From Bacillota bacterium (GTDB lineage: Bacteria > Bacillota > Clostridia > Acetivibrionales > DSM-1351), in assembly GCA_023412275.1 (NCBI GenBank), contig JAEYNY010000088.1:9040-73039 (forward strand): DNA of 64,000 nucleotides, in the 5' to 3' direction. The notes below the pieces were generated by a model. That model made no database searches. It saw only the letters and a program-made list of their open reading frames with translations, and had not been told where the DNA came from. Each line of letters begins with the position of its first letter. The stretch's first letter is position 1. Made by a program: the position numbers and the translations under genes. Of this stretch, positions 36,839-45,257 are shown in pieces.

Positions 36839-37192
36839 GTGACTTTGAATAGTAATAAAAGTGAGTATTTGCGAATTATTGAAAAAATCCAATGTGATAT
36901 AATTGCAGGTATTTACAAGCCCGGAACAAAACTTCCATCAATAAGAAAACTCGCTTTAGATTTTTCGGTTAATCCCAATACGATGCATAGAGCGCTTTTA
37001 GAATTAGAAAAGGATTACTTGATCTATTCCATAAAAACCAACGGAAAATATGTAACATCAGACATATCTGTTATCGATGAACTAAAAAATGTTTTAGTAA
37101 TAAAAAACATAGATGATTTTTTAAATAAAATGAAAAGCCTTGGTCTTTATGATGAAGAAATAATTAGTTTGGTTAGTAAAAAAGTTATTTAG
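36839..37192 (+). CDS. GntR family regulator, YtrA subfamily
   Basis: A 117-residue protein with an N-terminal GntR winged helix (residues ~8-76: IIAGIYKPGTKLPSIRKLAL; NPNTMHRALLELE) and only a short helical tail. This is the YtrA-type architecture, commonly found beside ABC transporter genes responding to cell-envelope antibiotics. The GTG start at 36839 is supported by AAAGGAG 10 nt upstream. It is the last gene of the TetR/ABC operon, so the cassette has two regulators. Confidence 0.85.
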   Translation: MTLNSNKSEYLRIIEKIQCDIIAGIYKPGTKLPSIRKLALDFSVNPNTMHRALLELEKDYLIYSIKTNGKYVTSDISVIDELKNVLVIKNIDDFLNKMKSLGLYDEEIISLVSKKVI

Positions 37193-37281
37193 ATACCGCG
37201 TTAATATATCATACGAAATCATAGTATTCCTATTGACATGGAAGGAATTAACATTTATAATAAATAAAACTAAACATGTTT

Positions 37282-37414
37282 ACTAAACGAATTAGAGACT
37301 GTTTCTATTTTTGCTGAATTTCAGTGAAAAGGAAATAGTCTTTTTTATTAAGCGAGAAGCTGTTAAGACATATAAATAAAAATAAGTTAAGGTTGACTAA
37401 ATAAATTAGAGACT
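37282..37414 (+). repeat. Imperfect 19-bp direct repeat before the nitrogenase-like operon
   Basis: ACTAAACGAATTAGAGACT (37282-37300) recurs as ACTAAATAAATTAGAGACT (37396-37414) with two differences, 114 bp apart. Each copy runs into a stem-loop: the first into the terminator, the second into CTGC-TTAT-GCAG. This suggests a local duplication of a leader or terminator unit in the 278-bp spacer. Confidence 0.6.
37297..37346 (+). terminator. Terminator after the GntR gene
   Basis: A long imperfect stem starts at GACTGTTTCT (37297-37306) and ends at GGAAATAGTC (37331-37340), with an inner CTGAA/TTTCAG stem, followed by TTTTTT. Confidence 0.75.
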
Positions 37415-37470
37415 AACTTTAATCTGCTTATGCAGAAATTGAAAGTAAACGCATTAATGGAGGAGTTAGC

Positions 37471-38994
37471 ATGGGTAAAATTAATTTAGCAGCCACTACT
37501 GTTGTAAGCCGGGAGCAGCGTCTTGGCACCATCATCGGCTGGGACGGTGAAGCATCAAATTTGGTAGAGGAATCAGGATATTCTATTCTTGGTTGCAGCG
37601 GGAAAAAAGGCAATGGTTGTAAGCTCTGCGAAATAAAAGGACCTTTTACGCAAGGCTCCGTTTGCAGTGAACAAATGGTGGAATGTCAGGCTGGAAATGT
37701 GAGAGGTGCCGTGTTGATTCAGCATTCACCTATCGGTTGTGCAGTAAGCCAAACTATTTATAATTCAATATATCGTAATGGTCTTGCTATGAGAGGCCTT
37801 CCTGTAGAAAATCTTAAAATCGTTTCTACAAACTTGATAGAAGGCGATATGGTTTTTGGGGGTATCGGAAAGCTTCAACAGACAACGCAGGATGTTTGGG
37901 AGAGATATAAACCTGATGCAATTTTTATTGGAACAGCTTGTGCTACTGGCATTATCGGTGATGATGTTGACAGCGTTGCAGCGGAGTATTCGGAGAAGTT
38001 TGGAATTCCTATAATTCCGCTGCATTGTGAAGGCTTCCGCTCAAAACATTGGAGTACAGGATTTGATGCCACTCAACATGGTATTTTAAGAGATATAGTA
38101 AGGAAGAATCCAAAGAAGCAGGAAGATTTGGTGAATGTAATCAATCTATGGGGTTCTGATGTATTTGGCCCAATGCTTAAGGAACTTAATTTGCGTGTGA
38201 ATTATGTTGTAGATTTAGCGACGGTTGAAGATTTAGCACAGATGTCAGAGGCTGCTGTGACAGTTGGTTTTTGTAATACACTTTCCTCGTATTTGGCTCA
38301 GGGACTGGAACAGAATTTTGGAGTTCCGGAATTGAAAGCTCCCCAACCTTATGGCTTTGCCGGAACCGATGCATGGCTAAGGGGCATAGCAAAAATTACC
38401 CATCGTGAGGAGCTTTGCGAAGCCTACATAAAAAAAGAGCATGAGCGCGTAATTCCCAAAATTGAAGAGCTAAAGAAAAAGCTAAAGGGTGTAAAAGGAT
38501 ACGTTGCAACAGGTTCTGCCTATTCACATGGACTGATTGCCGTATTAAGAGAGCTTGGGGTAGAAGTAAACGGCTCATTGGTATTCCACCACGACCCGAT
38601 CTATGACAGTGAAGATCCCATACAAGACTCTCTGGCTTTTCTTGTTAATAACTATGGAAATGTGGATAATTTCAGTGTAAGCAATAGGCAGCCGCACCAG
38701 CTCTATGCTCTCCTTAAAAAAGTAAAGCCTGACTTTTTATTAATAAGACATAACGGGCTTGCACCTCTTGCGTCACGTCTTGGCATTCCGGCTGCTCCTC
38801 TTGGGGATGAACATATTGCAGTAGGTTATGAGGGCATTGTAAATTTGGGCGAAGCAATACTGGCTATTTTAAAAAGAAAGAAATTTCACGAGGATTTGGC
38901 ACAGCATATTAAGCTGCCCTATACAAAGTGGTGGCTAAGTCAAGATGATCCATATATCCTTGCTAAAAACCCCGATATTATATATCAAGATTAA
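37471..38994 (+). CDS. Nitrogenase component 1-like protein, D (alpha) type
   Basis: A 507-residue oxidoreductase/nitrogenase component 1 protein. P-cluster-type cysteines are recognisable: Cys65, Cys90 in QHSPIGC, and Cys157 in GTACATGIIGDD. Cys268 in GFCNTLSS corresponds in position to the cofactor-binding Cys275 of NifD, followed by the family motif GVPELKAPQPYG. DEHIAVGYEG near the C-terminus is near the expected cofactor histidine. An unusual N-terminal run Cys42-x7-Cys50-x2-Cys53 has no counterpart in classical NifD. Divergence and lack of nif neighbours point to a non-nitrogen-fixing nitrogenase-like reductase (methylthio-alkane reductase or another group IV/VI enzyme). Strong SD GGAGGAG. 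It is followed 15 bp later by its K-type partner. The substrate is unknown. Confidence 0.8.
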   Translation: MGKINLAATTVVSREQRLGTIIGWDGEASNLVEESGYSILGCSGKKGNGCKLCEIKGPFTQGSVCSEQMVECQAGNVRGAVLIQHSPIGCAVSQTIYNSIYRNGLAMRGLPVENLKIVSTNLIEGDMVFGGIGKLQQTTQDVWERYKPDAIFIGTACATGIIGDDVDSVAAEYSEKFGIPIIPLHCEGFRSKHWSTGFDATQHGILRDIVRKNPKKQEDLVNVINLWGSDVFGPMLKELNLRVNYVVDLATVEDLAQMSEAAVTVGFCNTLSSYLAQGLEQNFGVPELKAPQPYGFAGTDAWLRGIAKITHREELCEAYIKKEHERVIPKIEELKKKLKGVKGYVATGSAYSHGLIAVLRELGVEVNGSLVFHHDPIYDSEDPIQDSLAFLVNNYGNVDNFSVSNRQPHQLYALLKKVKPDFLLIRHNGLAPLASRLGIPAAPLGDEHIAVGYEGIVNLGEAILAILKRKKFHEDLAQHIKLPYTKWWLSQDDPYILAKNPDIIYQD

Positions 38995-39009
38995 TTGTGG
39001 AGGTAAAAA

Positions 39010-40365
39010 ATGTCACAGATTAAAAATTCATATGAAGATCAGAAAACAAATTCCATAAGCCGACCACGTTATGGCTGTGCAATTGGCGCTATGTACACAG
39101 CAAGTGCTATTCCGAGAGTGGTTCCTATTACTCATTGTGGACCTGGTTGTGCAGATAAGCAATATGTTAGTCTTGCTTTTTACAACGGGTTTCAGGGAGG
39201 GGGCTATGGAGGCGGAGCTGTTCCACCCAGTCTTAATGCCTCGGAAAACGAAGTGGTATTCGGAGGGAATGAGAGACTTAAAGAACTGATACAAGCTTCA
39301 ATAAAGGTAATTGATGCAGATTTGTTTGTGGTACTCACAGGTTGTATACCTGACCTTGTTGGTGATGATGTACCGTCGGTTGTCTCAAAATTTCAAGAAA
39401 AAGGTGTTCCCATTGTTTACGCTGAGACAGGTGGCTTTAAGGGGAATAACTATACAGGTCATGAATTGGTTACAAAAGCAATTATTGACCAATATGTTGG
39501 TGATTACAAAGGACCAAAGAAAAAGAATGTAGTTAATATTTGGACGGAAATTCCATATCAAAACCCATTTTGGAGAGGGGATCTCTCTGAGATCAAACGT
39601 ATTCTTGAAGGGATAGGCCTTAAAGTCAATATTTTATTTGGGCATGGCTCAAAAGGTGTTGAGGAGTGGAAAGAAATTCCCAAGGCACAGTTTAATCTTG
39701 TTATATCAACCTGGCTTGGACTCAGTACAGCAGAGCATCTTGAGAAAAAATATGGGCAACCTTTTTTACATATACCTACAATCCCTATTGGAGCGAAAGC
39801 AACTTCTGATTTCTTGCTCAAAGTATCGGATTTTGCAGGATTAAATCTGGAAAAAACAGAACAGTTCATACAAAAAGAAGAGAAACTTTATTATAAATAT
39901 TTGGAAGATTTCTCCGACTTCTATGCCGAATATTGGTGGGGTGTTCCATCAAAATTTGCTGTTGTTGGCGAAAGTAGCTATAATCTGGCCATCACAAAAT
40001 TTCTTGTAAATCAGCTGGGATTGATTCCGGTTAAACAAATTATAACGGAGAATCCTCCTGAAGAATACAGGGACAATATCAGAAAAGAATTCAAAAACAT
40101 TGCAGATGATGTAAGCGTAACACCTCTTTTTTTAGAAGACGGTTATTTAGTTGAGCAAGCCCTTATCAATTCGGAGGAGAAGCCTGCAATTATTTTAGGA
40201 ACAACCTGGGATAGAGATGCTGCAAAGCAGCTTGGCGGAAATATAGTTGAAATTGGCTTCCCGTCATCCTATGAAGTGGTTTTATCAAGAGCGAATGTCG
40301 GATATAGGGGAGCATTGTCCTTGATTGAAAAAATATTTACTATTGCTATCAGTGCAAGTGCTTAA
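39010..40365 (+). CDS. Nitrogenase component 1-like protein, K (beta) type
   Basis: A 451-residue partner of the D-like protein. P-cluster-type cysteines: Cys23 (RYGCAIGA), Cys43/Cys47 (THCGPGC) and Cys112 (LTGCIPDLVGDD). VYAETGGFKGNNYTGHELV corresponds to the conserved NifK/NifN segment. The two proteins should form a heterotetramer receiving electrons from an iron protein, but no nifH/marH/bchL-like gene is in the window. That partner must come from elsewhere. SD GGAGG 6 nt before the ATG. Ends with the strong terminator at 40422. Confidence 0.8.
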   Translation: MSQIKNSYEDQKTNSISRPRYGCAIGAMYTASAIPRVVPITHCGPGCADKQYVSLAFYNGFQGGGYGGGAVPPSLNASENEVVFGGNERLKELIQASIKVIDADLFVVLTGCIPDLVGDDVPSVVSKFQEKGVPIVYAETGGFKGNNYTGHELVTKAIIDQYVGDYKGPKKKNVVNIWTEIPYQNPFWRGDLSEIKRILEGIGLKVNILFGHGSKGVEEWKEIPKAQFNLVISTWLGLSTAEHLEKKYGQPFLHIPTIPIGAKATSDFLLKVSDFAGLNLEKTEQFIQKEEKLYYKYLEDFSDFYAEYWWGVPSKFAVVGESSYNLAITKFLVNQLGLIPVKQIITENPPEEYRDNIRKEFKNIADDVSVTPLFLEDGYLVEQALINSEEKPAIILGTTWDRDAAKQLGGNIVEIGFPSSYEVVLSRANVGYRGALSLIEKIFTIAISASA

Positions 40366-40421
40366 AGTTTAGCTGACAAAGGATTTAATATTCCTATATA
40401 ACACAGATAAATACTAATTTC

Positions 40422-40465
40422 CGGGATAAAGTTCATTTTATAAGAAATGAACTTTATCCCGTTTT
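40422..40465 (+). terminator. Strong terminator after the nitrogenase-like operon
   Basis: A perfect 17-bp stem CGGGATAAAGTTCATTT/AAATGAACTTTATCCCG with a 6-nt loop is followed by TTTT. The remaining ~200 bp up to the sigma factor gene are AT-rich with no further ORF; I could not identify a convincing promoter there. Confidence 0.92.
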
Positions 40466-40671
40466 GGACTTGATTTTCTATGATAACGAATAATAGTTTT
40501 AACAAATTCGAATAAAAAGGACAGATTTATAGCCTTTTGATAAAATTAAGTTACAACACAAAATATACCAAATTAGCAATTGTATTATTTGGGAGAATTT
40601 TGTAGAAATAAAATTTTTGTATATTAAGATATTTATAAGATTTCAATCGTGTTATATATGGAGGTGAGGAG

Positions 40672-41178
40672 ATGGGAGTAAGCTCTTGTGGGTATACAGA
40701 GGAAGAATTTATAGAGGTTTATAAGCGATATGCCGATACGATTTTTAGACTTTGCTACATTTATTTAAAAAATCAAGCAGATGCAGAAGATGCAGTGCAA
40801 TCTGCGTTTATAAAATTGATGCAGTCGAAAAAACATTTTGAAAATGAGGCACATGAGAAAGCCTGGCTTATAGTGACGGCACGTAATTATTGCAAGGATG
40901 TTTTAAAATGTTTTTGGAACGTAAGGCGTACAGATTTTGAAAAGTTACCTGAAGCTAGGTATGTGAATGAGGATGAAGGTAGTGAGGTACTAGAAAAAAT
41001 CCTTGCATTACCAGAGAAGTATAAAACGGTTTTATATCTTTATTATTATGAAGAGTATGCCGTAAAAGAAATAGCAAAGTTGTTAAAAAGAAATGAAAGT
41101 ACGGTTCAAACACAGCTGGTTACAGCTCGTAAAAAGTTAAAAATGGATTTGGAGGGAGGAAGAAGAAATGAAGGATAA
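40672..41178 (+). CDS. ECF-type RNA polymerase sigma factor
   Basis: 168 residues: sigma-2 region (about 10-80; FRLCYIYLKNQADAEDAVQSAF) and sigma-4 region (about 105-160; LPEKYKTVLYLYYYEEYAVKEIA with the recognition helix RNESTVQTQLVTARKKL), lacking region 3, as in ECF sigma factors. The ATG follows GGAGGTGAGGAG. Its 3' end overlaps the next gene by 11 bp, the usual coupling between an ECF factor and its anti-sigma. Target promoters unknown. Confidence 0.92.
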   Translation: MGVSSCGYTEEEFIEVYKRYADTIFRLCYIYLKNQADAEDAVQSAFIKLMQSKKHFENEAHEKAWLIVTARNYCKDVLKCFWNVRRTDFEKLPEARYVNEDEGSEVLEKILALPEKYKTVLYLYYYEEYAVKEIAKLLKRNESTVQTQLVTARKKLKMDLEGGRRNEG

Positions 41179-42139
41179 GGATATAAAAACAATTTTTGAA
41201 GCCTGCTCTCCAAATGAAGAGCAAAAGGAAAAGATGCTAAAGAGTATATTAAGAGAAGGAAGACTTGTACATAAGAAAGAAAAAGGAAAGTGGCGTTATA
41301 TGACTGTAGCAGCATTGTTTTGTATTGTTTTTTCTTTTTCTGTTGCTACTGTGGCTGCAAATATTATTAAAAAAAATACAGAAGAGCTATATATGCGTTT
41401 TTTATCGGCGGAAGATATGTCTTTAACCGCTAAAGGAGATGAAAGTGAACAAGCACAAAAATATTTTAATGCATTAAATTCAGACAATACATATGAACAG
41501 TATATTGCTATAAATAAGCTTGTAGAATATTTTAATAATCATAAAATAAGAGAGAAGGCTATCACAGCTATAACCCCTTTTTCAAAAAGCAAAGAAAAAA
41601 AGCTTGCTCAAGCAGCACAATTTGCACTAGCTATATTAACAGGGAAGCATGATAGTGAAAAGATATATAAAATGTATGATGGCAGTATATTTTTTGCACT
41701 ATTTAACAATTATTCAGATTACGGAAGTGATAACAGATTATGGCGTATAAAGGATGGAGTACTAGAATGTTATGATGAATATTCGAAGCCCTCTATGTAT
41801 ATTACTGATATGTTTGTTTCACCAGATGGCAAAAAGATAGCTGTAGCAACATGCTCCAATAAAAGCTCCTATTTGACTATATATGATGTGGCAGAAGGAA
41901 CGGTAAGTCCTGCTCTAGTAGATACTGCAAGGTTTAGATTGGCCTGTAAAAAAGGCTATGAAATTTATGAGCGTGCAGATAGAGAGAACTACAGCGGTAT
42001 ATATAATATAAAATGGGAGAATGAAAATGTACTGAGCTTTGGTGCAAGTTTATCCTATTATAATACAGATATTGTAGAAGAAGTAGTGGTTCAATATAAC
42101 ATAAAGAAAAAAGATTTAATTATTCGAGAGGTGGAATGA
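41168..42139 (+). CDS. Probable membrane-anchored anti-sigma factor
   Basis: A 323-residue protein with a charged cytoplasmic N-terminus (1-42), one transmembrane helix (about 44-66) and an extracellular domain. The external part starts with a helical repeat-like section (residues ~85-155: YEQYIAINKLVEYF; KLAQAAQFALAIL). It ends with beta-rich segments containing VSPDGKKIAVATC, a WD/TolB-like strand motif. Topology and 11-bp overlap with the ECF gene identify it as the likely anti-sigma, but no zinc-finger HxxxCxxC motif is visible. Confidence 0.7.
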   Translation: MKDKDIKTIFEACSPNEEQKEKMLKSILREGRLVHKKEKGKWRYMTVAALFCIVFSFSVATVAANIIKKNTEELYMRFLSAEDMSLTAKGDESEQAQKYFNALNSDNTYEQYIAINKLVEYFNNHKIREKAITAITPFSKSKEKKLAQAAQFALAILTGKHDSEKIYKMYDGSIFFALFNNYSDYGSDNRLWRIKDGVLECYDEYSKPSMYITDMFVSPDGKKIAVATCSNKSSYLTIYDVAEGTVSPALVDTARFRLACKKGYEIYERADRENYSGIYNIKWENENVLSFGASLSYYNTDIVEEVVVQYNIKKKDLIIREVE

Positions 42140-42241
42140 CGGCAATTGTCGGAACTTAATTAATGCAAGTGATGAATTGTCTGTGAATTAGAAACCGGCT
42201 TTTTATGATAAAAAATTATTAATCATAGGAGGCTGTTTTTT

Positions 42242-42292
42242 ATGGCAAGAAGACAGAATGATTCATACAAAAGGAAGAGAAGCTTATTATAA
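42242..42292 (+). CDS. Possible 16-residue basic peptide
   Basis: MARRQNDSYKRKRSLL follows ATAGGAGG at 9-nt spacing. A weak TATGAT/ATCATA stem lies directly upstream. It sits in the 337-bp gap between the anti-sigma gene and the response regulator. It could be a real small basic protein, a leader peptide or chance; the strong SD is the only positive evidence. I see no other coding potential in this gap. Confidence 0.3.
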   Translation: MARRQNDSYKRKRSLL

Positions 42293-42380
42293 ATTTTATC
42301 CTTTTCCGGGCAAATATTACAAATAAATAGATATTTCCAGAAAAATGGAGCTTTTATCCTGTATTATCCCCACGTCATTA

Positions 42381-42409
42381 TTGTAAAGCCCCACAAAGCA
42401 AAGTATAAT
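42381..42409 (+). promoter_or_regulatory. Sigma-A promoter of the response regulator gene
   Basis: TTGTAA (42381-42386), 17-bp spacer, TATAAT (42404-42409), about 70 bp before the start codon. Two CCCCAC hexamers (42368-42373 and 42389-42394) lie 21 bp apart around the -35 box, possibly a regulator site. Confidence 0.65.
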
Positions 42410-42476
42410 AAACGTGTCATTCCAAAAGATGATCAGAACCAGAATTGGTAAAACATGGGGATACCAGGAGTAAAGG

Positions 42477-43646
42477 ATGCTTAAAGTAATATTGGTGGAC
42501 GAAGAAATATTAGCCCTTAAAATGATGGAGCATTTACTAAAACCGTATCAGGAAAACATTATGCTGGTCGGTGCATTTACAGGATATAAAGAAGCAATAA
42601 GGACGTGTAAGCAGCAGGTAATAGACTTGGCGTTTATTGACATAAAAATTCACGGAACAAATGGAATTGACCTGTCAGAGGAACTTCTTGAAATAAATCC
42701 TCAAATAAATATCGTGTTTGTAACAGCTTTTCAACAATACGCAGTAAAGGCTTTTGAATTAAATGCAGTAGATTACCTTTTAAAACCCGTTTCTAAAGAA
42801 CGCTTCAAAAAGACTATGGGAAGAATTCTAACATCTAAAAAGATCTGTGAATGTTTAAATAATAATATTGGCAGAGGTATTAGTCCCACAGACAAATTAT
42901 ACCGTATTTTATGTTTTGGAGGTTTGAAGATCATTAGAGGCAGCCAGGAAAAGAAACAGATTTTCTGGAGAACAGCCAAGGCTGCAGAACTTTTTGCCTT
43001 TCTTGTACATTACAAAGGAAAATTGGTGCATAAAAATAAAATCATAGAAGCCCTATGGCCGGATGTTGATCCAAAAAAAGCAAGTATGCTTCTGCATACA
43101 AGCATTTATTCCATTCGTAAGATGTTAAAGAGTATAAGTATAGATGGGTGCGTTATTTACCGAAATTCCAGTTACTTGTTTGATCCGGAGAACTTTTATT
43201 TTGACACTGATGCATTCGAAGAAATTCTTGAACTCACGGATATAAATGAAGAGAATATACATATTGCCGAAAAAATATTCGATTTATATAAAGGAGATTA
43301 TTTTGGGGGAGAAGATTATGTATGGGCGGAAGTAGAACGTGAAAGATATATTGAGGGCTATATCAGGATTTTAAATATGGTGTCGGAATATTACGAATCA
43401 AAACAATTGTATGCAAAAGCAGAGAGGTACCTGAAATTAATTATTCAAGAGAATGCTCTGTTGGATGAGATACATAAAAGGCTTATGAAATTATATATGA
43501 AGATGGGTGATTATACTTCATTGAAGGAGCATTACAATAAGGTACAAAAAATATATAGAGAAGAATTAGGAATTGATTCAGATGTGTATTTTCACTTTAT
43601 TCAAGACCTTAAACAAAGCGAAATACCAGAAAATTTTAATGAGTAA
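42477..43646 (+). CDS. Orphan response regulator with SARP-type (winged helix plus BTAD) output
   Basis: 389 residues. Receiver domain ~1-120: acidic pair Asp8-Glu9, phospho-acceptor Asp55 in LAFIDIKIHG, and Lys in YLLKPVSK. An OmpR-like winged helix follows (~155-240; FWRTAKAAELFAFLVHYKGK; ASMLLHTSIYSIRKML), then a helical bacterial transcriptional activation domain to the end. This receiver-SARP fusion occurs in Clostridia/Bacilli as a LytTR-like alternative. No histidine kinase gene is adjacent. It directly precedes the exopolysaccharide genes, whose promoter carries tandem 11-bp repeats of the sort SARP-type wings bind, so it is the best candidate activator. SD GGAG, 6-nt spacing. Confidence 0.85.
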   Translation: MLKVILVDEEILALKMMEHLLKPYQENIMLVGAFTGYKEAIRTCKQQVIDLAFIDIKIHGTNGIDLSEELLEINPQINIVFVTAFQQYAVKAFELNAVDYLLKPVSKERFKKTMGRILTSKKICECLNNNIGRGISPTDKLYRILCFGGLKIIRGSQEKKQIFWRTAKAAELFAFLVHYKGKLVHKNKIIEALWPDVDPKKASMLLHTSIYSIRKMLKSISIDGCVIYRNSSYLFDPENFYFDTDAFEEILELTDINEENIHIAEKIFDLYKGDYFGGEDYVWAEVERERYIEGYIRILNMVSEYYESKQLYAKAERYLKLIIQENALLDEIHKRLMKLYMKMGDYTSLKEHYNKVQKIYREELGIDSDVYFHFIQDLKQSEIPENFNE

Positions 43647-43717
43647 AATTCATAAGATTATTGTCTGTGTATGTTTACAGATGGCACTTTTTGATGACAT
43701 ATTTTGTCGAAAATGTA

Positions 43718-43755
43718 AAAATGTTCAGAAAATGTTCAGAATTTCAGTATATAAT
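43718..43755 (+). promoter_or_regulatory. Exopolysaccharide operon promoter with tandem 11-bp activator repeats
   Basis: Two perfect head-to-tail copies of AAAATGTTCAG (43718-43728 and 43729-43739) are followed 10 bp later by TATAAT (43750-43755). A partial AAAATGT copy lies at 43710-43716. The repeats replace a recognisable -35 box. Eleven-bp direct repeats ending about 8-10 bp upstream of the -10 box are the known geometry of SARP-family activator sites. Confidence 0.65.
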
Positions 43756-43853
43756 TTGATTAAATGTTTAAAGAACACTAGAGCTTCTATTGCGTATAGC
43801 CTCCAGTTATGTTCGCTTAATTATTTATTCACAATATAGGAAGGAATCTGTAC

Positions 43854-45245
43854 ATGGATGTAAAGTTGCATAATGATATTCTTGTTGATTTTATAATTGT
43901 GTGTGCGGATATTTTATCAGTTATTATAAGTTATCTATTCGCTGTAATACTGCTTTTTAAGCAAAAGGGTATATATTTTTCGCTTCAGTTATTGGTCACC
44001 TACATAGCGGTAACACTCATTATGTTATACATATATGAATTCTATAAGACACAGAAAAGAAACATACACGAAATCATATTATCCATATTGATAGTTTCTT
44101 TTCTGGTTAATGCAATAACTATTGTAATTGGATTTATCCTTGGTCATTTGTTTATATTGCCGGATAAGGAATTTTTCATCATAATGGCCATCTCAATGTT
44201 TGCGTTACTCAGCTGTGATAAAGTAATTGTATCTATATCTATCAGGTATGTGGAAGACAAGGCAGAACTTCTTGTGGTAGAGTCAAGTGCAGTTGATAAT
44301 GCTTTAGCAAGAAAGATCAAATATGCTTATGTTAAATTGCATCAGGCCTGGTATATTCAGATTGACACAGAGGACAAGCAAGCTATACAAAATTTATTTG
44401 AAAATGAATTCAAACAATATCAAAGTATCTTTATATGCCCTTCAATTCCGGAGGATTTGAGAAATCAATTGATTTCTAAGGCGTTGGAAGAAAAAAAACA
44501 AATTTATATTATTCCTGATTTATACAATACGAGTCTGATGAAAAAAGACATTACCAACTTTGATGATACGCCTGCCATTAGAATCAAACCCTTTGAATTG
44601 AGCAAGAACGAGAGAGTAGTAAAAAGGATTTTTGATATTATCGTAGCTTCAATCGGTATCGTAGTAGGGCTTCCTCTGATGCTCCTAATTTCATGTTTGA
44701 TAAAAATCAATTCTAGAGGTTCCATTTTCTATTATCAGGACAGAATGACAATTAATAAAAAAAGATTTAATATGTATAAATTCAGAACAATGGTTGAGGA
44801 TGCCGAAAGTTTAACAGGTCCTGTTTTGGCATCAGAAAATGATAAGAGAATTACACGGATCGGTAAAATATTAAGGGCATTCAGGCTTGACGAACTGCCA
44901 CAGCTTTTCAATGTTTTGGTAGGAGATATGAGCATTGTTGGGCCAAGACCCGAGAGAATGGTATTTATAGAGCAGTATTGTGAACAAATTAAGAATTATG
45001 AGAAAAGATTTCTGGTAAAGGCTGGCCTCACCGGGACGGCCCAGGTATATGGGAAATATACGACCACACCCGAGGACAAGACCTTGTATGACTTGCTGTA
45101 TATCAGCAATTATTCATTCTGGCTGGATATCAAGATAATCTTACTGACAGTAAAAACTATATTTGTAAAAGAAAGTGCCGAAGGTGTGAGACGGCAAAAA
45201 TCAGCAGAGGCAGATGATGAGAAAGCAGCATGGGAAGAATGTTGA
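43854..45245 (+). CDS. Polyprenyl-phosphate sugar-1-phosphate transferase (initiating transferase)
   Basis: 463 residues. An N-terminal block of about four to five membrane helices (to ~125) and a soluble middle domain precede the bacterial sugar-transferase domain (~260-450). That domain shows KRIFDIIVASIGIVVGLPLM, YKFRTMVEDAE, RLDELPQLFNVLVGDMSIVG and PRPE, the invariant motifs of WbaP/EpsL-type phosphoglycosyl transferases. It should load the first sugar phosphate onto undecaprenyl phosphate at the inner leaflet and so start the repeat unit. It is the first structural gene of the locus; SD AGGAAGGA. Confidence 0.93.
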   Translation: MDVKLHNDILVDFIIVCADILSVIISYLFAVILLFKQKGIYFSLQLLVTYIAVTLIMLYIYEFYKTQKRNIHEIILSILIVSFLVNAITIVIGFILGHLFILPDKEFFIIMAISMFALLSCDKVIVSISIRYVEDKAELLVVESSAVDNALARKIKYAYVKLHQAWYIQIDTEDKQAIQNLFENEFKQYQSIFICPSIPEDLRNQLISKALEEKKQIYIIPDLYNTSLMKKDITNFDDTPAIRIKPFELSKNERVVKRIFDIIVASIGIVVGLPLMLLISCLIKINSRGSIFYYQDRMTINKKRFNMYKFRTMVEDAESLTGPVLASENDKRITRIGKILRAFRLDELPQLFNVLVGDMSIVGPRPERMVFIEQYCEQIKNYEKRFLVKAGLTGTAQVYGKYTTTPEDKTLYDLLYISNYSFWLDIKIILLTVKTIFVKESAEGVRRQKSAEADDEKAAWEEC

Positions 45246-45257
45246 TGAGGTGAACAG

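Noticed and set aside
30960..37192. Search for phosphopantetheinyl transferase, MbtH or type II thioesterase in the NRPS cluster
   Set aside because: None is present; carrier-protein activation must rely on a gene outside the window.
43573..43839. 88-codon ORF at the end of the response regulator gene
   Set aside because: Its first part is an out-of-frame shadow of the regulator, it has no SD, and it runs across the promoter with the tandem repeats.
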